A stretch of DNA of 64,000 nucleotides from Halorussus rarus (GTDB taxonomy: Archaea > Halobacteriota > Halobacteria > Halobacteriales > Haladaptataceae), in assembly GCF_003369835.1 (NCBI RefSeq), contig NZ_QPMJ01000002.1:248001-312000 (forward strand), in the 5' to 3' direction. The translations under genes and the position numbers were made by a program. The notes under the pieces were generated by a model. The model did not search any database. It was not told where the DNA came from and saw nothing but the letters and a program-made list of their open reading frames with translations. Shown piece by piece: positions 8,713 through 16,613 of this stretch; the stretch's first letter is position 1; every line of letters starts with the position of its first letter.

Positions 8713-9588
8713 ATGTCCGCGCACTCTGAATCTGAAGACGACACGGCCGAGAACCGAGCGAACAGCCGACACCTCGGCGAGGGACGGCCCGACGGGGAGT
8801 CGGAACCGTCGAGCGTCCTCCACGCCGAGGGGCTGGAACTCAGCTACCCCACGTCCGAGGAGCCGGTCGTCGAGTGCGACCGCATCGACGTGCCGGAGGG
8901 CGAGATCACCGCGCTCGTCGGCCCGAACGGTTCTGGCAAGAGCACGCTGCTGAAGGGGCTCTCGAAGCACCTGCAACCCGACTGCGGGTCGATCGTCCTC
9001 GACGGGCGCGCCATCCAGGAGTACGGCGACAAGGAGCTCGCCCGCGAGCTCGGCCTGCTCTCCCAGGAGAACAGTTCGCCCGGCAGCATCACCGTCGAGG
9101 ACCTGGTGTACCACGGCCGGTACCCCCACCGCGGGTTCTTCGACTCCGTGACCGACGAGGACCGCGAGGCGGTCGAGCGCGCCATCGACCTCGCGGGCGT
9201 CGAGCACCTCCGCGACGAGGAGGTCGGCAACCTCAGCGGCGGCCAGAAGCAATTGGCGTGGATCGCGATGGTGCTCGCCCAGGACACCGACGTCCTGCTG
9301 CTCGACGAGCCGACCACCTTCCTCGACCTCCACCACCAGCTGGCCGTGATGGAGGTCGTCAGGGAGCTCAACGAGGAGGAGGGCGTCACGGTCGCGGTCG
9401 TGCTCCACGACATCGCCCAGGCCGCGCGGTTCGCCGACTACCTCGTCGCGCTGAACGACGGCGAGCCCTACGACTGGGGGCCGCCCCGCGAGGTCGTCAC
9501 CGAGGACCTGCTGGCCGACGTGTTCGAGGTCGACGCCGCGGTGACCTACACCCCCGACCCCGAGATCGTCCCGAAGCGCTCGCTGTAA
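8713..9588 (+). CDS. Iron/siderophore-type ABC transporter ATP-binding protein
   Basis: This 291-residue protein has Walker A GPNGSGKST (residues 70-78), a Q-loop LLSQEN, signature LSGGQKQ, Walker B VLLLDEPTTFLDL and an H-loop LHD. The H-loop and LDLHHQ pattern match the FecE/BtuD subgroup that energises iron-siderophore, heme or cobalamin import. The first 35 residues are a disordered acidic tail. No FecB or FecCD partner is present within several kilobases, so it must work with a permease encoded elsewhere. The iron-box palindrome upstream suggests repression when iron is plentiful. Confidence 0.9.
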   Translation: MSAHSESEDDTAENRANSRHLGEGRPDGESEPSSVLHAEGLELSYPTSEEPVVECDRIDVPEGEITALVGPNGSGKSTLLKGLSKHLQPDCGSIVLDGRAIQEYGDKELARELGLLSQENSSPGSITVEDLVYHGRYPHRGFFDSVTDEDREAVERAIDLAGVEHLRDEEVGNLSGGQKQLAWIAMVLAQDTDVLLLDEPTTFLDLHHQLAVMEVVRELNEEEGVTVAVVLHDIAQAARFADYLVALNDGEPYDWGPPREVVTEDLLADVFEVDAAVTYTPDPEIVPKRSL

Positions 9589-9714
9589 GGCGGTGTATCG
9601 CACCGGTCGTCCGGGCATCTTCTCGCCGTCGGTCGTCGCGTTGTCGTTTCCCCGAGCCGGCGGTCTCGACGCTTCGGGGATGAAGTACAAGGACTCGCGG
9701 CGCGATTCCAACGT

Positions 9715-10059
9715 ATGGAGCTCCGAGAGACTGCCGAGAACCGTGGAAAGCTCGCCCGCTTACTGTTCGCCGTCGTCCTGGCGGTCGTAGCCGCCGTTTC
9801 GCTCCGGAAGGGGAAGCGGGCGACGGGCGTACTCGCTGGCGTCGGCGCGCTCGCGCTGGGGTACAGTTCGACGACCGACTCCGACGAACTGGCGCCCGAG
9901 GCCGACGAACTGGCGGAGACGGTCGATATCGGCGGGTCGAGCGAGGACGCGGAACTGCGCTGCGCGATCTGCGGCGAGCCCATTCGCCTGGGCCAGCGGC
10001 GGGGACCGGACGAGAACGACGACACCGCTCACGAGGCCTGTATCGAGCAGGCCCAGTGA
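9715..10059 (+). CDS. Small membrane protein with C-terminal zinc-binding motif
   Basis: This 114-residue protein has two short hydrophobic segments (residues about 15-30 LLFAVVLAVVAAVSL and 37-50 GVLAGVGALALGYS). An acidic linker follows, then a C-terminal CAICGEPI...DDTAHEACIEQ stretch in which C-x2-C and H-x2-C could hold a zinc ion. It is a single gene downstream of the iron-type ATPase with no evident functional link. I do not recognise a named family; the function is unknown. Confidence 0.72.
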   Translation: MELRETAENRGKLARLLFAVVLAVVAAVSLRKGKRATGVLAGVGALALGYSSTTDSDELAPEADELAETVDIGGSSEDAELRCAICGEPIRLGQRRGPDENDDTAHEACIEQAQ

Positions 10060-10193
10060 GGGCGGCCCGCATCTGCCGTGCCGTCGCGTGACCCCGCCGA
10101 AGCGAGAGGGGTCCGACTGGGCCGCCCGGTCGCGGAAATCGTACGCCGACGCTCTGACTCGAACGACGCGTCGCTTCGCGCGTCCGGGACGAC

Positions 10194-10583
10194 CTAGAAG
10201 TCCTCGGCGGTGTCGATGCCGACGACGATACCGCGGTCCGCCTCCTCGAACCGCACGTCGGCGTCGTGGGCGTCGGCGAACGCGAGTCGCGCCTGCTCGG
10301 TGTGTGCGTACTCGACCGCGTCGGCGAGGTCGCCCTCGAAGTCGAACTCCTCGCGCAGGTCGTCCCACACGGATCCGGGAACGCGATACGCCCGGGTGTC
10401 GTCGACGGTCGCGTGGTCGTACTCGCGCTCGAACTCGGAGTGGCGGCCGATCAGGTCGGCGTGGAGGACGACGAGCGCGTCCGCGACGGTTTCGGCGTCG
10501 ACCCCGTACCGGTCGGCTGCCCGGTCGAGCACGCTGTCGTCGACGTGTGCCTCGCCCGCGTCGGAAGTGGCGTCGTCGGACAT
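10194..10583 (-). CDS. Acidic haloarchaeal protein of unknown function
   Basis: This 129-residue, very acidic protein starts MSDDATSDAGEAHVDDS. A helical segment VLDRAADRYGVDAETVADALVVLHADLIGRHSEFERE (about 17-53) is followed by YRVPGSVWDDLREEFDFEGDLADAVEYAHTEQARL. The DAETVADALVVLHADLIGRHS region looks like a compact alpha domain. No Cys, membrane segment or catalytic motif is visible. An in-frame upstream ATG (10667) would add 28 Arg-rich residues, so 10583 is preferred. Function is unknown. Confidence 0.7.
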   Translation of the reverse strand: MSDDATSDAGEAHVDDSVLDRAADRYGVDAETVADALVVLHADLIGRHSEFEREYDHATVDDTRAYRVPGSVWDDLREEFDFEGDLADAVEYAHTEQARLAFADAHDADVRFEEADRGIVVGIDTAEDF

Positions 10584-10703
10584 CGGTTCGGGGAGAGAAC
10601 GGGAGCCTGCGGTTTCCGGCTTTCGGGCGAATCGGAGACGCACTCGTTCTTCGCGTCGTCGTTTCACGAAGAGAGACGGCTGGAAGACGGACGGGGCGGG
10701 ACG

Positions 10704-10856
10704 CTATTCGGGGGCGACGACCGCACTACACCCCACGCATTCCGCGTAGATTCCCGTCGTCCCGTCGGTTCTCTCGTACTCGATTAGCTTCGACGGGGCG
10801 GCGATGACTACCCCACATTCCGGACAGGTGCCTAGCAACGTCGTGGTTGATGACAT
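10704..10856 (-). CDS. Mini zinc-ribbon protein
   Basis: This 50-residue protein has CPECG (residues 11-15) and CVGC (about 42-45) enclosing a short beta hairpin (KLIEYERTDGTTGIYAEC). One zinc site is expected. It is similar in kind to other tiny haloarchaeal zinc-finger proteins with unknown partners. The ATG at 10856 is chosen because the ribbon begins a few residues later; an upstream in-frame ATG (10892) adds 12 residues. It is a single gene. Confidence 0.68.
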   Translation of the reverse strand: MSSTTTLLGTCPECGVVIAAPSKLIEYERTDGTTGIYAECVGCSAVVAPE

Positions 10857-11199
10857 GGGTGACTGAGCGACTGGGTCGCCACGAGCGGACAACTCGACTC
10901 AACTCACTTAGCGTTTTGTCAGACGGAGGGTCGTCCGATGAGAAATCGTCGAAAGGATAACGGGGAGAGTACAGGACCGCCAGTGTGACGCACGTACTCC
11001 ACCCATACCGTAGCGCCGCGCGTTCGTACAGCAGCGAGGGAAACCGGGTAGACGGGGGATTCGAACCTCACCGAGCCGTTCCCGGCGTGCGGCGCTTCGC
11101 GCTGTTCCGGGCGTGCGACTCGTCCGGTTCGAATCCTTCGAGAACCAGTCGACGGTGCGCGGACTCCTCGCTGCGCTCGTCGCGTTGCGCCGTCAGAAG
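10857..11199. other. 343-base non-coding stretch with tRNA T-arm-like fragments
   Basis: I see no convincing gene here. Two T-arm-like sequences occur: on the minus strand GAGGTTCGAATCCCCC (11054-11069), and on the plus strand CCGGTTCGAATCC around 11124-11136. Both contain the TTCGAAT/TTCGAAx core seen in the adjacent tRNA-Val. Neither has a full cloverleaf. They could be decayed tRNA 3' ends left by integration events or short local duplications; this is a weak inference. Confidence 0.4.
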
Positions 11200-11274
11200 T
11201 GGGTCGGGGCAGATTCGAACTGCCGACCTGCTCCGTGTGAAGGAGCTGTCATAACCGGACTAGACTACCGACCC
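11200..11274 (-). tRNA. tRNA-Val (anticodon CAC)
   Basis: Read on the minus strand, the acceptor arm GGGTCGG (11274-11268) pairs perfectly with CCGACCC (11207-11201), followed by discriminator A. The anticodon stem GCTCC/GGAGC encloses the loop TTCACAC, giving anticodon CAC (valine). The T-arm is GGCAG-TTCGAAT-CTGCC, with perfect stem pairing. The D-arm region TAGTCTAGTCCGGTTATGAC follows the acceptor stem. The 75 bases include the discriminator, and CCA is not encoded. No intron is visible. Confidence 0.96.
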
Positions 11275-11278
11275 GGGC

Positions 11279-11317
11279 GTCCCAAGGTTTCGCCTTCCGG
11301 GACTTAAGACTTACTTT
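11279..11317 (-). promoter_or_regulatory. tRNA-Val promoter and leader hairpin
   Basis: Immediately upstream of the tRNA (reading the minus strand) is an AT-rich stretch whose plus-strand form is ACTTAAGACTTACTTTA (11302-11317), a plausible TATA region about 30 bases before the tRNA 5' end. Between them, 11279-11303 can fold with arms GTCCC/GGGAC and AAGG/CCTT around a TTTCG loop. The hairpin would lie in or beside the pre-tRNA leader. Confidence 0.45.
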
Positions 11318-11361
11318 ACGGTCGGAAAACTGACGGCCGGAGCGGGGCGACCCCGGCAGGG

Positions 11362-11595
11362 CTACACTCGCCGCCGCGCCGCGCGAAGCGCGCTTCGCGC
11401 CCGGGTCGCGGCCGCGTCCTCGGTCCGTTTCAGTTCGGTGCGCCACCGCTCGGTGCGGGTCGGTTCCTCGCGCTCGCGGCCGGCGGCCTTCCGGAGTCGT
11501 CGCTCGACCGGTCGGAGTTCCTCGCGCAGGCCGCGGCCGAGGTGGCCGCCCGCGCGTCGGGCGTAGTACCAGGCGTCCTCGAAGTGCTTGTTCAT
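11362..11595 (-). CDS. DUF7553-like basic helical protein
   Basis: This 77-residue protein starts MNKHFEDAWYYARRAGGHL and continues with an amphipathic, Arg/Glu-rich helix (LGRGLREELRPVERRLRKAAG) and a basic C terminus (ATRARSALRAARRR). The N-terminal HFEDAWYYxxRAGxHLxxG motif is one I associate with the haloarchaeal DUF7553 family. It is unusual in being strongly basic in an acidic proteome, which may reflect nucleic-acid or membrane contact. The C-terminal codons fall in a perfect 20-base palindrome (11381-11400). Function is unknown. Confidence 0.75.
   Translation of the reverse strand: MNKHFEDAWYYARRAGGHLGRGLREELRPVERRLRKAAGREREEPTRTERWRTELKRTEDAAATRARSALRAARRRV
11381..11400. repeat. Perfect 20-base palindrome inside a coding gene
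   Basis: GCGCGAAGCG followed by CGCTTCGCGC, with no loop, lies in the last codons of the basic helical protein and encodes part of its Arg/Ala-rich tail. It is similar in character to the other in-frame palindromes of this window. Confidence 0.7.
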
Positions 11596-11755
11596 CGTTC
11601 GCACACCATTATGTTCCTACGGCGAGGACAGATATAGCTCTTGTCCTCAACGGGGCCCCGAGCGGCTCCCATGTACCCCGATTCGGTGCAGGGAGCGACC
11701 CGACGCGGCGCTCCGTGTCACAAACTGTTTATCGGGCGGCGGCCACAGTGGGCGT

Positions 11756-12763
11756 ATGTTCAGGCGGCTCTCGATACCGACGCCGTTCCAGATCGGCCCC
11801 GTCAACGCCTACATCGCCGGGCGGACGCTGGTCGATCCCGGACCGGGGAGCGAAGAGGCGTGGGCGGCGCTGCTCGACGGCCTCGAGGCCCGCGAACTCG
11901 GCCCCACCGACGTCGAGCAGGTGCTGGTGACCCACCCGCACCCCGACCACTTCGGGCTGGCGAGCCGGCTCCGCGAGGCGGGCGCCCGGGTCGTCGCCAG
12001 CCCGATGACGGCCGACATCATCGCCGACTTCGAGGCCCGCCTCGACTACGAGCAGTCGTACTTCGTGGAGTTCTTCGAGCGCCACGGGATGGCCCGCTCG
12101 ACCGCCGAGACCGTCACCGACCTGCCCGAGTCGTTCCTCCGGGTCGCCCCCGGCGTCGAGACCGACGTCGTCCTCGAGGACGGCGATGCCGTCGAGGTCG
12201 CCGGCACCGACGTGACCGCCGAGGCGGTGGCGGGCCACGCCCCGGGCGAGACCATCTTCACCTACGAGACCGACGACGGCGAGGACTGGGCCGTGGTCGG
12301 CGACCAAGTCCTCCCGGACATCACGCCCAATCCCCTGCTCCAGCCCCCTGTCGAGGAAGGGGGTGAGCGAACCACCGGTTCGCGATCCTCGTCGGACCGT
12401 TGGTCCGACGGCGGCGAGCGCCCCCGCGTCCTCCCGGCGTTCAACCGCTCGCTGGCCGACCTCCGCGAGCGCGAGTTCGACCGCTTCCTGCCGGGCCACC
12501 GCGAGGTGATCGAGAACCCGAGCGAGCGCATCGACGAGGTGCTGGCCGCCCACGAGGAGCGCACCGAGAACGTGAAAGAGATCGTCGCCGAGGGCCCGAC
12601 CACCGCGGTCGAGGTGATGAACGACCTGTTCGACGACCTGCCCGCGACCGAGTACTTCTCGGGGATGAGCGAGGCGGTCGGCCACCTCGACGTGCTCGAC
12701 GAGCGCGGCGAGGTCGAGCCCCGGGAGCAGGGCGGCGTGGTCGTCTGGGAGGTGACGGCGTGA
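11756..12763 (+). CDS. MBL-fold metallo-hydrolase (glyoxalase II-like)
   Basis: This 335-residue protein has the metallo-beta-lactamase metal motif THPHPDHFGL (about residues 60-69), a second-site region AGHAPGETIFTY (about 162) and FLPGHREVI near 245. The C-terminal 80 residues form the helical/winged tail seen in LACTB2-like enzymes (ERTENVKEIVAEGPTTAVEVMNDLF). LACTB2-type proteins are thioesterase- or ribonuclease-like; the substrate is not readable. ATG 11756 starts at the domain edge. The stop overlaps the next gene's GTG by four bases, suggesting a two-gene operon. A Gly/Ser/Arg-rich insert (residues about 197-222) is encoded by three consecutive hairpins. Confidence 0.88.
   Translation: MFRRLSIPTPFQIGPVNAYIAGRTLVDPGPGSEEAWAALLDGLEARELGPTDVEQVLVTHPHPDHFGLASRLREAGARVVASPMTADIIADFEARLDYEQSYFVEFFERHGMARSTAETVTDLPESFLRVAPGVETDVVLEDGDAVEVAGTDVTAEAVAGHAPGETIFTYETDDGEDWAVVGDQVLPDITPNPLLQPPVEEGGERTTGSRSSSDRWSDGGERPRVLPAFNRSLADLREREFDRFLPGHREVIENPSERIDEVLAAHEERTENVKEIVAEGPTTAVEVMNDLFDDLPATEYFSGMSEAVGHLDVLDERGEVEPREQGGVVVWEVTA
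12344..12410. repeat. In-frame triple hairpin insert in the MBL gene
   Basis: Three stem-loops follow each other: CCCCCT/AGGGGG with an 8-base loop (12344-12363), GCGAACC-ACC-GGTTCGC (12367-12383) and CGTCGGACC-GTT-GGTCCGACG (12390-12410). They encode a low-complexity stretch (PPVEEGGERTTGSRSSSDRWSD) between the conserved LLQPP and RPRVLPAFNRSL segments. The arms are perfect. The segment keeps frame, which suggests insertion tolerated in a surface loop. Confidence 0.75.
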
Positions 12764-14517
12764 ACGACCTCCAGGCGGTCGCGCTCGGCGAGGAGACCGC
12801 CGACCTGGTCATCACGGGCGGCCGGGTCTGCCTGCCCGAGAAGGGGGAGTTCCAGTCCCGCGACGTCGTCGTGGTCGACGACCGAGTCGCCGCGCTTCCC
12901 GAGGACGCCGACCCCGTCATCGGCGAGGACACGCGGGTCATCACCGCGACGAACCGCGTCGTCGCGCCCGGATTCGTCGACGCCCACACCCACCTCGACC
13001 TCCACCAGACGTTCGAGAACGCCTACCACTACGCGATAGAGGGCGGTACCACCACGGTCGTCTCGGAGGTCACCGGCTACGGTCCGGCGTTCGGCCCCGA
13101 GGGCGTCGAGCAGTTCCTCGCGGCGACCGCCTACCTCCCGGTCCGCGTCCGGGCGGTGGTCCCGCCCCAGCCGCTGCTCGACACCTTCGAACCCCGGCGG
13201 GCCGACGACGAGGAGGCCGACGACCTCGGGGACCTGCTGGCCGACGACCGCGTCGTGGGCGTCGGCGAGACCGACTGGATCCACGCGGTCGGCCGCGACA
13301 CCCCCGCCGAGCGGCTCTACGAGCGCGCCGACGCCGAGGACAAGACAGTCACGGGCCACGCCGCCGGCTGCTCGGGCGAGAAGCTCGCGGCGTTCGCGAC
13401 CATCATCGACGACGACCACGAGGCCATCACGGGCGAGGACGTCGTCGAGCGCGTCGAGAACGGCGTCCACGTCGTCGGGCGCTACGGCTCGATCCGCGAC
13501 GACGTCGCGGCCATCGGCGAGGCCTACCCGGAGGTGCCGACCGCCGAACTCTCGCTGTCGACCGACGGGATGTGGCCCCGCGAACTCATCGACGAGGGCG
13601 ACATGGACGCGGTGGTCCGCCGGGCCATCGAGGAGGGCGTCGACCCCGCCGACGCCATCCGGATGGCGACGCTCAACCCCGCCCGCCACTTCGGGCTCGA
13701 CGAGGAGGGCGTCGGCTCGCTCTCGCCGGGGAGCGTCGCCGACGTCGTGCTCATCGACGACCTCGACGAGGTCACCGTCACCACCGTGATCAGCGGCGGC
13801 GAGGTCGTCTTCAACAAGGGCGAGTCGAAGGTCGCGGCCCGGACCCACGAGTACCCCGACCGCTTCTACGACTCGGTGAACGTCCCGACAGACCCCGACC
13901 GGTTCCGGGTGCCGGCCGACGCCGTCAACGAGGCCGGCGAGGTCCGGGCCATCGAGCACCGACGCGGGCTGGTCACGGGCGAGACGACCGTCTCGCCGCG
14001 CGTCGAGGCCGGCGAACTCGTCGCGGACCCCGAATCCGACGTGCTGAAGGCGACCCTGCTCGACCGGAATCCGCACGACGACGACGGGTCCGATCCGGAG
14101 GACAAGCCGAGCTTCACCGGTTTCGTCACCGGCCTCGGTCTCGATTCGGGCGCGGTCGCGACCAGCGTCGTCTGGGAGACGACCGGCGTCCTCGCGGTCG
14201 GGACGAACGACGCGGCGATGCGGGCCGCGGTCGACCGCGTCGCAGAGATGGGCGGCGGCTGGGCGGTCGTCGAGGACGGGGAGGTCGTCGCGGAACTGCC
14301 GACCCGGGTCGCCGGGGTCTGCTCGGACCTCGAAGTCGAGGAGACTGCGAAACTCTACGACGCCGTCGAGGCGGCGCTCCGGCGGCTGGGCGCCGAGGGC
14401 GACCGTCCCATGCTGGCGCTCCAAACTATGACGTTCGCGGGCGTGCCGGCGCTGAAACTGTCGTTCTCTGGCTACGCCGACATCCTCGACCGCGAGGTCG
14501 TGGGCCTGACGCCCTGA
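12760..14517 (+). CDS. Adenine deaminase-type amidohydrolase
   Basis: This 585-residue protein has a composite amidohydrolase domain: DLVITGGRVCLPEKGE, then APGFVDAHTHLDLHQ with the HTH metal motif at residues 76-78, LSTDGMWPRELI near 268-279 carrying the metal Asp, and MATLNPARHFGLDEEGVGSL. The C-terminal domain (about 395-585) includes VGTNDAAMRAAVDRVAEMGGGW and MTFAGVPALKLS, typical of the bacterial adenine deaminase family. The predicted reaction is adenine to hypoxanthine; a specificity variant is possible because the usual HIESS motif is HLDLH here. Start is GTG 12760, overlapping the MBL stop by four bases. Confidence 0.85.
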   Translation: MNDLQAVALGEETADLVITGGRVCLPEKGEFQSRDVVVVDDRVAALPEDADPVIGEDTRVITATNRVVAPGFVDAHTHLDLHQTFENAYHYAIEGGTTTVVSEVTGYGPAFGPEGVEQFLAATAYLPVRVRAVVPPQPLLDTFEPRRADDEEADDLGDLLADDRVVGVGETDWIHAVGRDTPAERLYERADAEDKTVTGHAAGCSGEKLAAFATIIDDDHEAITGEDVVERVENGVHVVGRYGSIRDDVAAIGEAYPEVPTAELSLSTDGMWPRELIDEGDMDAVVRRAIEEGVDPADAIRMATLNPARHFGLDEEGVGSLSPGSVADVVLIDDLDEVTVTTVISGGEVVFNKGESKVAARTHEYPDRFYDSVNVPTDPDRFRVPADAVNEAGEVRAIEHRRGLVTGETTVSPRVEAGELVADPESDVLKATLLDRNPHDDDGSDPEDKPSFTGFVTGLGLDSGAVATSVVWETTGVLAVGTNDAAMRAAVDRVAEMGGGWAVVEDGEVVAELPTRVAGVCSDLEVEETAKLYDAVEAALRRLGAEGDRPMLALQTMTFAGVPALKLSFSGYADILDREVVGLTP

Positions 14518-14550
14518 GGAGCGCCACCCCGCGTGACGACCTGCGCTCCC

Positions 14551-14829
14551 TCACTCCTCCAGCATCTCCTCTTCGGCGCCGGGGTCGCTCCCGCTCGCCT
14601 CCGGGGTCGACGCCTCCGCCGACGCGTCGGGGGTCTCGCTCTCGGGGTGCTCGCGGATGGTCCGGATCTGCTCGTACGGGAAGAAGTTGCGGCCGGTCTC
14701 GCGGTCGAGCCACACGCCGGTGTCGTAGAACTCCAGCCTGTGGCCGCTCACCGGGGACGTGACCTCGCGCTTGCCGCCCTGCTCGCCGTGTCGCTGGACG
14801 AGGTAGACGGAGTAGGTACTCTCGGGCAT
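14551..14829 (-). CDS. Small haloarchaeal protein, unknown function
   Basis: This 92-residue protein has a compact N-terminal beta part (YSVYLVQRHGEQGGKREVTSPVSGHRLEFYDTGVWLDRETGRNFFPYEQI, about 5-58) and an acidic disordered C terminus (PDASAEASTPEASGSDPGAEEE). The beta part contains no Cys or catalytic signature. I do not recognise a named domain. ATG at 14829 is chosen because the conserved-looking segment begins there; an upstream ATG at 14925 would add 32 basic residues. Confidence 0.7.
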   Translation of the reverse strand: MPESTYSVYLVQRHGEQGGKREVTSPVSGHRLEFYDTGVWLDRETGRNFFPYEQIRTIREHPESETPDASAEASTPEASGSDPGAEEEMLEE

Positions 14830-14950
14830 CCCACGGGAGATTCGACGCTCCGGGCGAAAAGTGTGGGGGTGATTCCCCAGTTCGGCGACCAATTTTGTCG
14901 GCGGCGGCTTCAGCGTCGGAGCCACGGCCCGGCGAATGCAGAGCCTGCGA

Positions 14951-15262
14951 CTACCGCGACCGGAGCAGGGAGAACGGTCCCTTCGATTCCTGCTCGGCTG
15001 TCTCCCGCTCGACCGCCTCGCGCGCCCGTCGGGCTCGGATGCGGTTGAACGCGATGCCCCCGGCGACGACCAGCGCCAGCACCGCGGCCGACCGGAGCTT
15101 CGGCCCCATGCTGGGACGACCGGTCGACCCGCCGTCCGTGGTCGCCCCGGACGCCTCCGACGATCCGCCTGTGCCGAGCGAGAACGACCGTCCCTCGTCG
15201 CCGCCGGGATTCATCGACCAGCTGAACTCGGAGTCGTGGAAGTGAATCTCGAGGATTCCCAT
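14951..15262 (-). CDS. Single-pass membrane protein, unknown
   Basis: This 103-residue protein has a His-containing start (MGILEIHFHDSEFSWSMNPG), a Gly/Ser/Thr-rich linker, one transmembrane helix (about residues 58-72, LRSAAVLALVVAGGIAF) and a charged cytoplasmic tail (NRIRARRAREAVERETAEQES). The N-terminal IHFHDSEFSW part resembles a small ordered beta motif. Function is unknown. It is upstream of the preceding small gene on the same strand, with a 121-base gap. Confidence 0.72.
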   Translation of the reverse strand: MGILEIHFHDSEFSWSMNPGGDEGRSFSLGTGGSSEASGATTDGGSTGRPSMGPKLRSAAVLALVVAGGIAFNRIRARRAREAVERETAEQESKGPFSLLRSR

Positions 15263-15425
15263 GCCCCGGTGATTCGCCGAGCGCGAACTTAGCGGTTGGG
15301 GCGGGCGGCCCCGACGGCGCAGCGAGCCTACAGCCCCCGAGAGTGGCCGTGCCGCGCACTCGTACCCCCGACGCCGCCCCGACCCGAAGTAGAAGTTTCA
15401 TTAGCGCGTGGCCGCATCTCCCGGT

Positions 15426-16490
15426 ATGAACCAGTCGAACCGGGAGTTCCTCGAGAGCCTGCTGACGACGCCGAGTCCGTCGGGGTTCGAGGCCGACGTC
15501 CAGCGCGTCTGGGTCGACTACGTCTCGGAGTTCGCCGACGAGGTCCGGACCGACGAGTACGGAAACGCGGTCGCCGTCGTACGCGGCGGCGACCCCACCG
15601 TCGCGTTCACCGGCCACGCCGACGAGATCGGGCTGATGGTCAACAGCGTCGACGAGGACGGCTTCGTCCGGCTCTCGCGGGTCGGCGGCACCGACCGCAC
15701 CGTCACCAAGGGCCAGCACGTCGAGATCCACACCGACGACGGCGTGGTCCGGGGCGTCGTCGGCCAGACCGCAATCCACCTCCGGGACACCGGGGAGGAC
15801 GAGATCGAGGACGTGGCCGAGCAGCACGTCGACATCGGCGTCGGGACCGAGGCCGAGGCCCGGGAACTCGTCGACGTGGGCGATCCCATCACCTTCGACA
15901 CGCCGGTCCGGAAACTGGAGGGCACCCGGATGGCGGCCCGCGGGATGGACAACCGCGTCGGCATCTGGGTGGCCGCGGAGGCCGCACGGCGCGCGGCCGA
16001 GGCCGACGTCGACGCCACGGTGTACGCGGTCAGCACCGTCCAGGAGGAGCTAGGCAAGCAGGGCGCCAAGATGGTCGGGTTCGACCTCCCGGTCGACGCC
16101 GCGCTCGCGGTCGACGTCACCCACGCGGTCGACTCGCCCGACATCGCCGACGAGCGCGACCAGCACGGCGAGGTCGAACTCGGCGACGGTCCGGTGATCG
16201 CCCGCGGCTCGTCGAACCACCCCGAAGTGGTCCGGACCGCCCGCGAGGCCGCCGCGAGCGAGGACCTGCCGGTCCAGTTGCAGGCCTCGGGGCGCTCGAC
16301 CGGCACCGACGCGGACGCCTTCTACACCTCGCAGGGCGGCATCCCGTCGCTGAACGTCGGCCTGCCGAACCGCTACATGCACACCCCGGTCGAGGTCGTC
16401 GACACCGAGGACCTCGACGCCGCGGCCGACCTGCTGGCGGCGTTCGCCGCGGAGTCGGCGGGCCGCGACGGGTTCGCGGTCGACATCTAG
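15426..16490 (+). CDS. M42-family aminopeptidase (glutamyl aminopeptidase/TET-like)
   Basis: This 354-residue protein begins NREFLESLLTTPSPSGFE and has the M42 metal ligands in order: FTGHADEIGLMV (first His), GMDNRVGIW (bridging Asp), STVQEELGKQGA (catalytic Glu pair) and VDVTHAVDSPD, with the final NRYMHTPVEVV near residue 318. A PDZ-like domain (about 75-155) interrupts the catalytic fold as in the family. M42 enzymes cleave N-terminal residues from peptides in large cytosolic particles. ATG at 15426 is preferred over one six codons upstream. Confidence 0.93.
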   Translation: MNQSNREFLESLLTTPSPSGFEADVQRVWVDYVSEFADEVRTDEYGNAVAVVRGGDPTVAFTGHADEIGLMVNSVDEDGFVRLSRVGGTDRTVTKGQHVEIHTDDGVVRGVVGQTAIHLRDTGEDEIEDVAEQHVDIGVGTEAEARELVDVGDPITFDTPVRKLEGTRMAARGMDNRVGIWVAAEAARRAAEADVDATVYAVSTVQEELGKQGAKMVGFDLPVDAALAVDVTHAVDSPDIADERDQHGEVELGDGPVIARGSSNHPEVVRTAREAAASEDLPVQLQASGRSTGTDADAFYTSQGGIPSLNVGLPNRYMHTPVEVVDTEDLDAAADLLAAFAAESAGRDGFAVDI

Positions 16491-16613
16491 GACAGTTCAT
16501 CATCTCCAACCGTTCTCCGGACGCTACCTTTCTTAATCAGGCCGAATCGCCCACTGGCTTCGAATACGATAAGTACCAGTTGTCGAAACGATGACCCGGT
16601 AAGAACGTTACAG

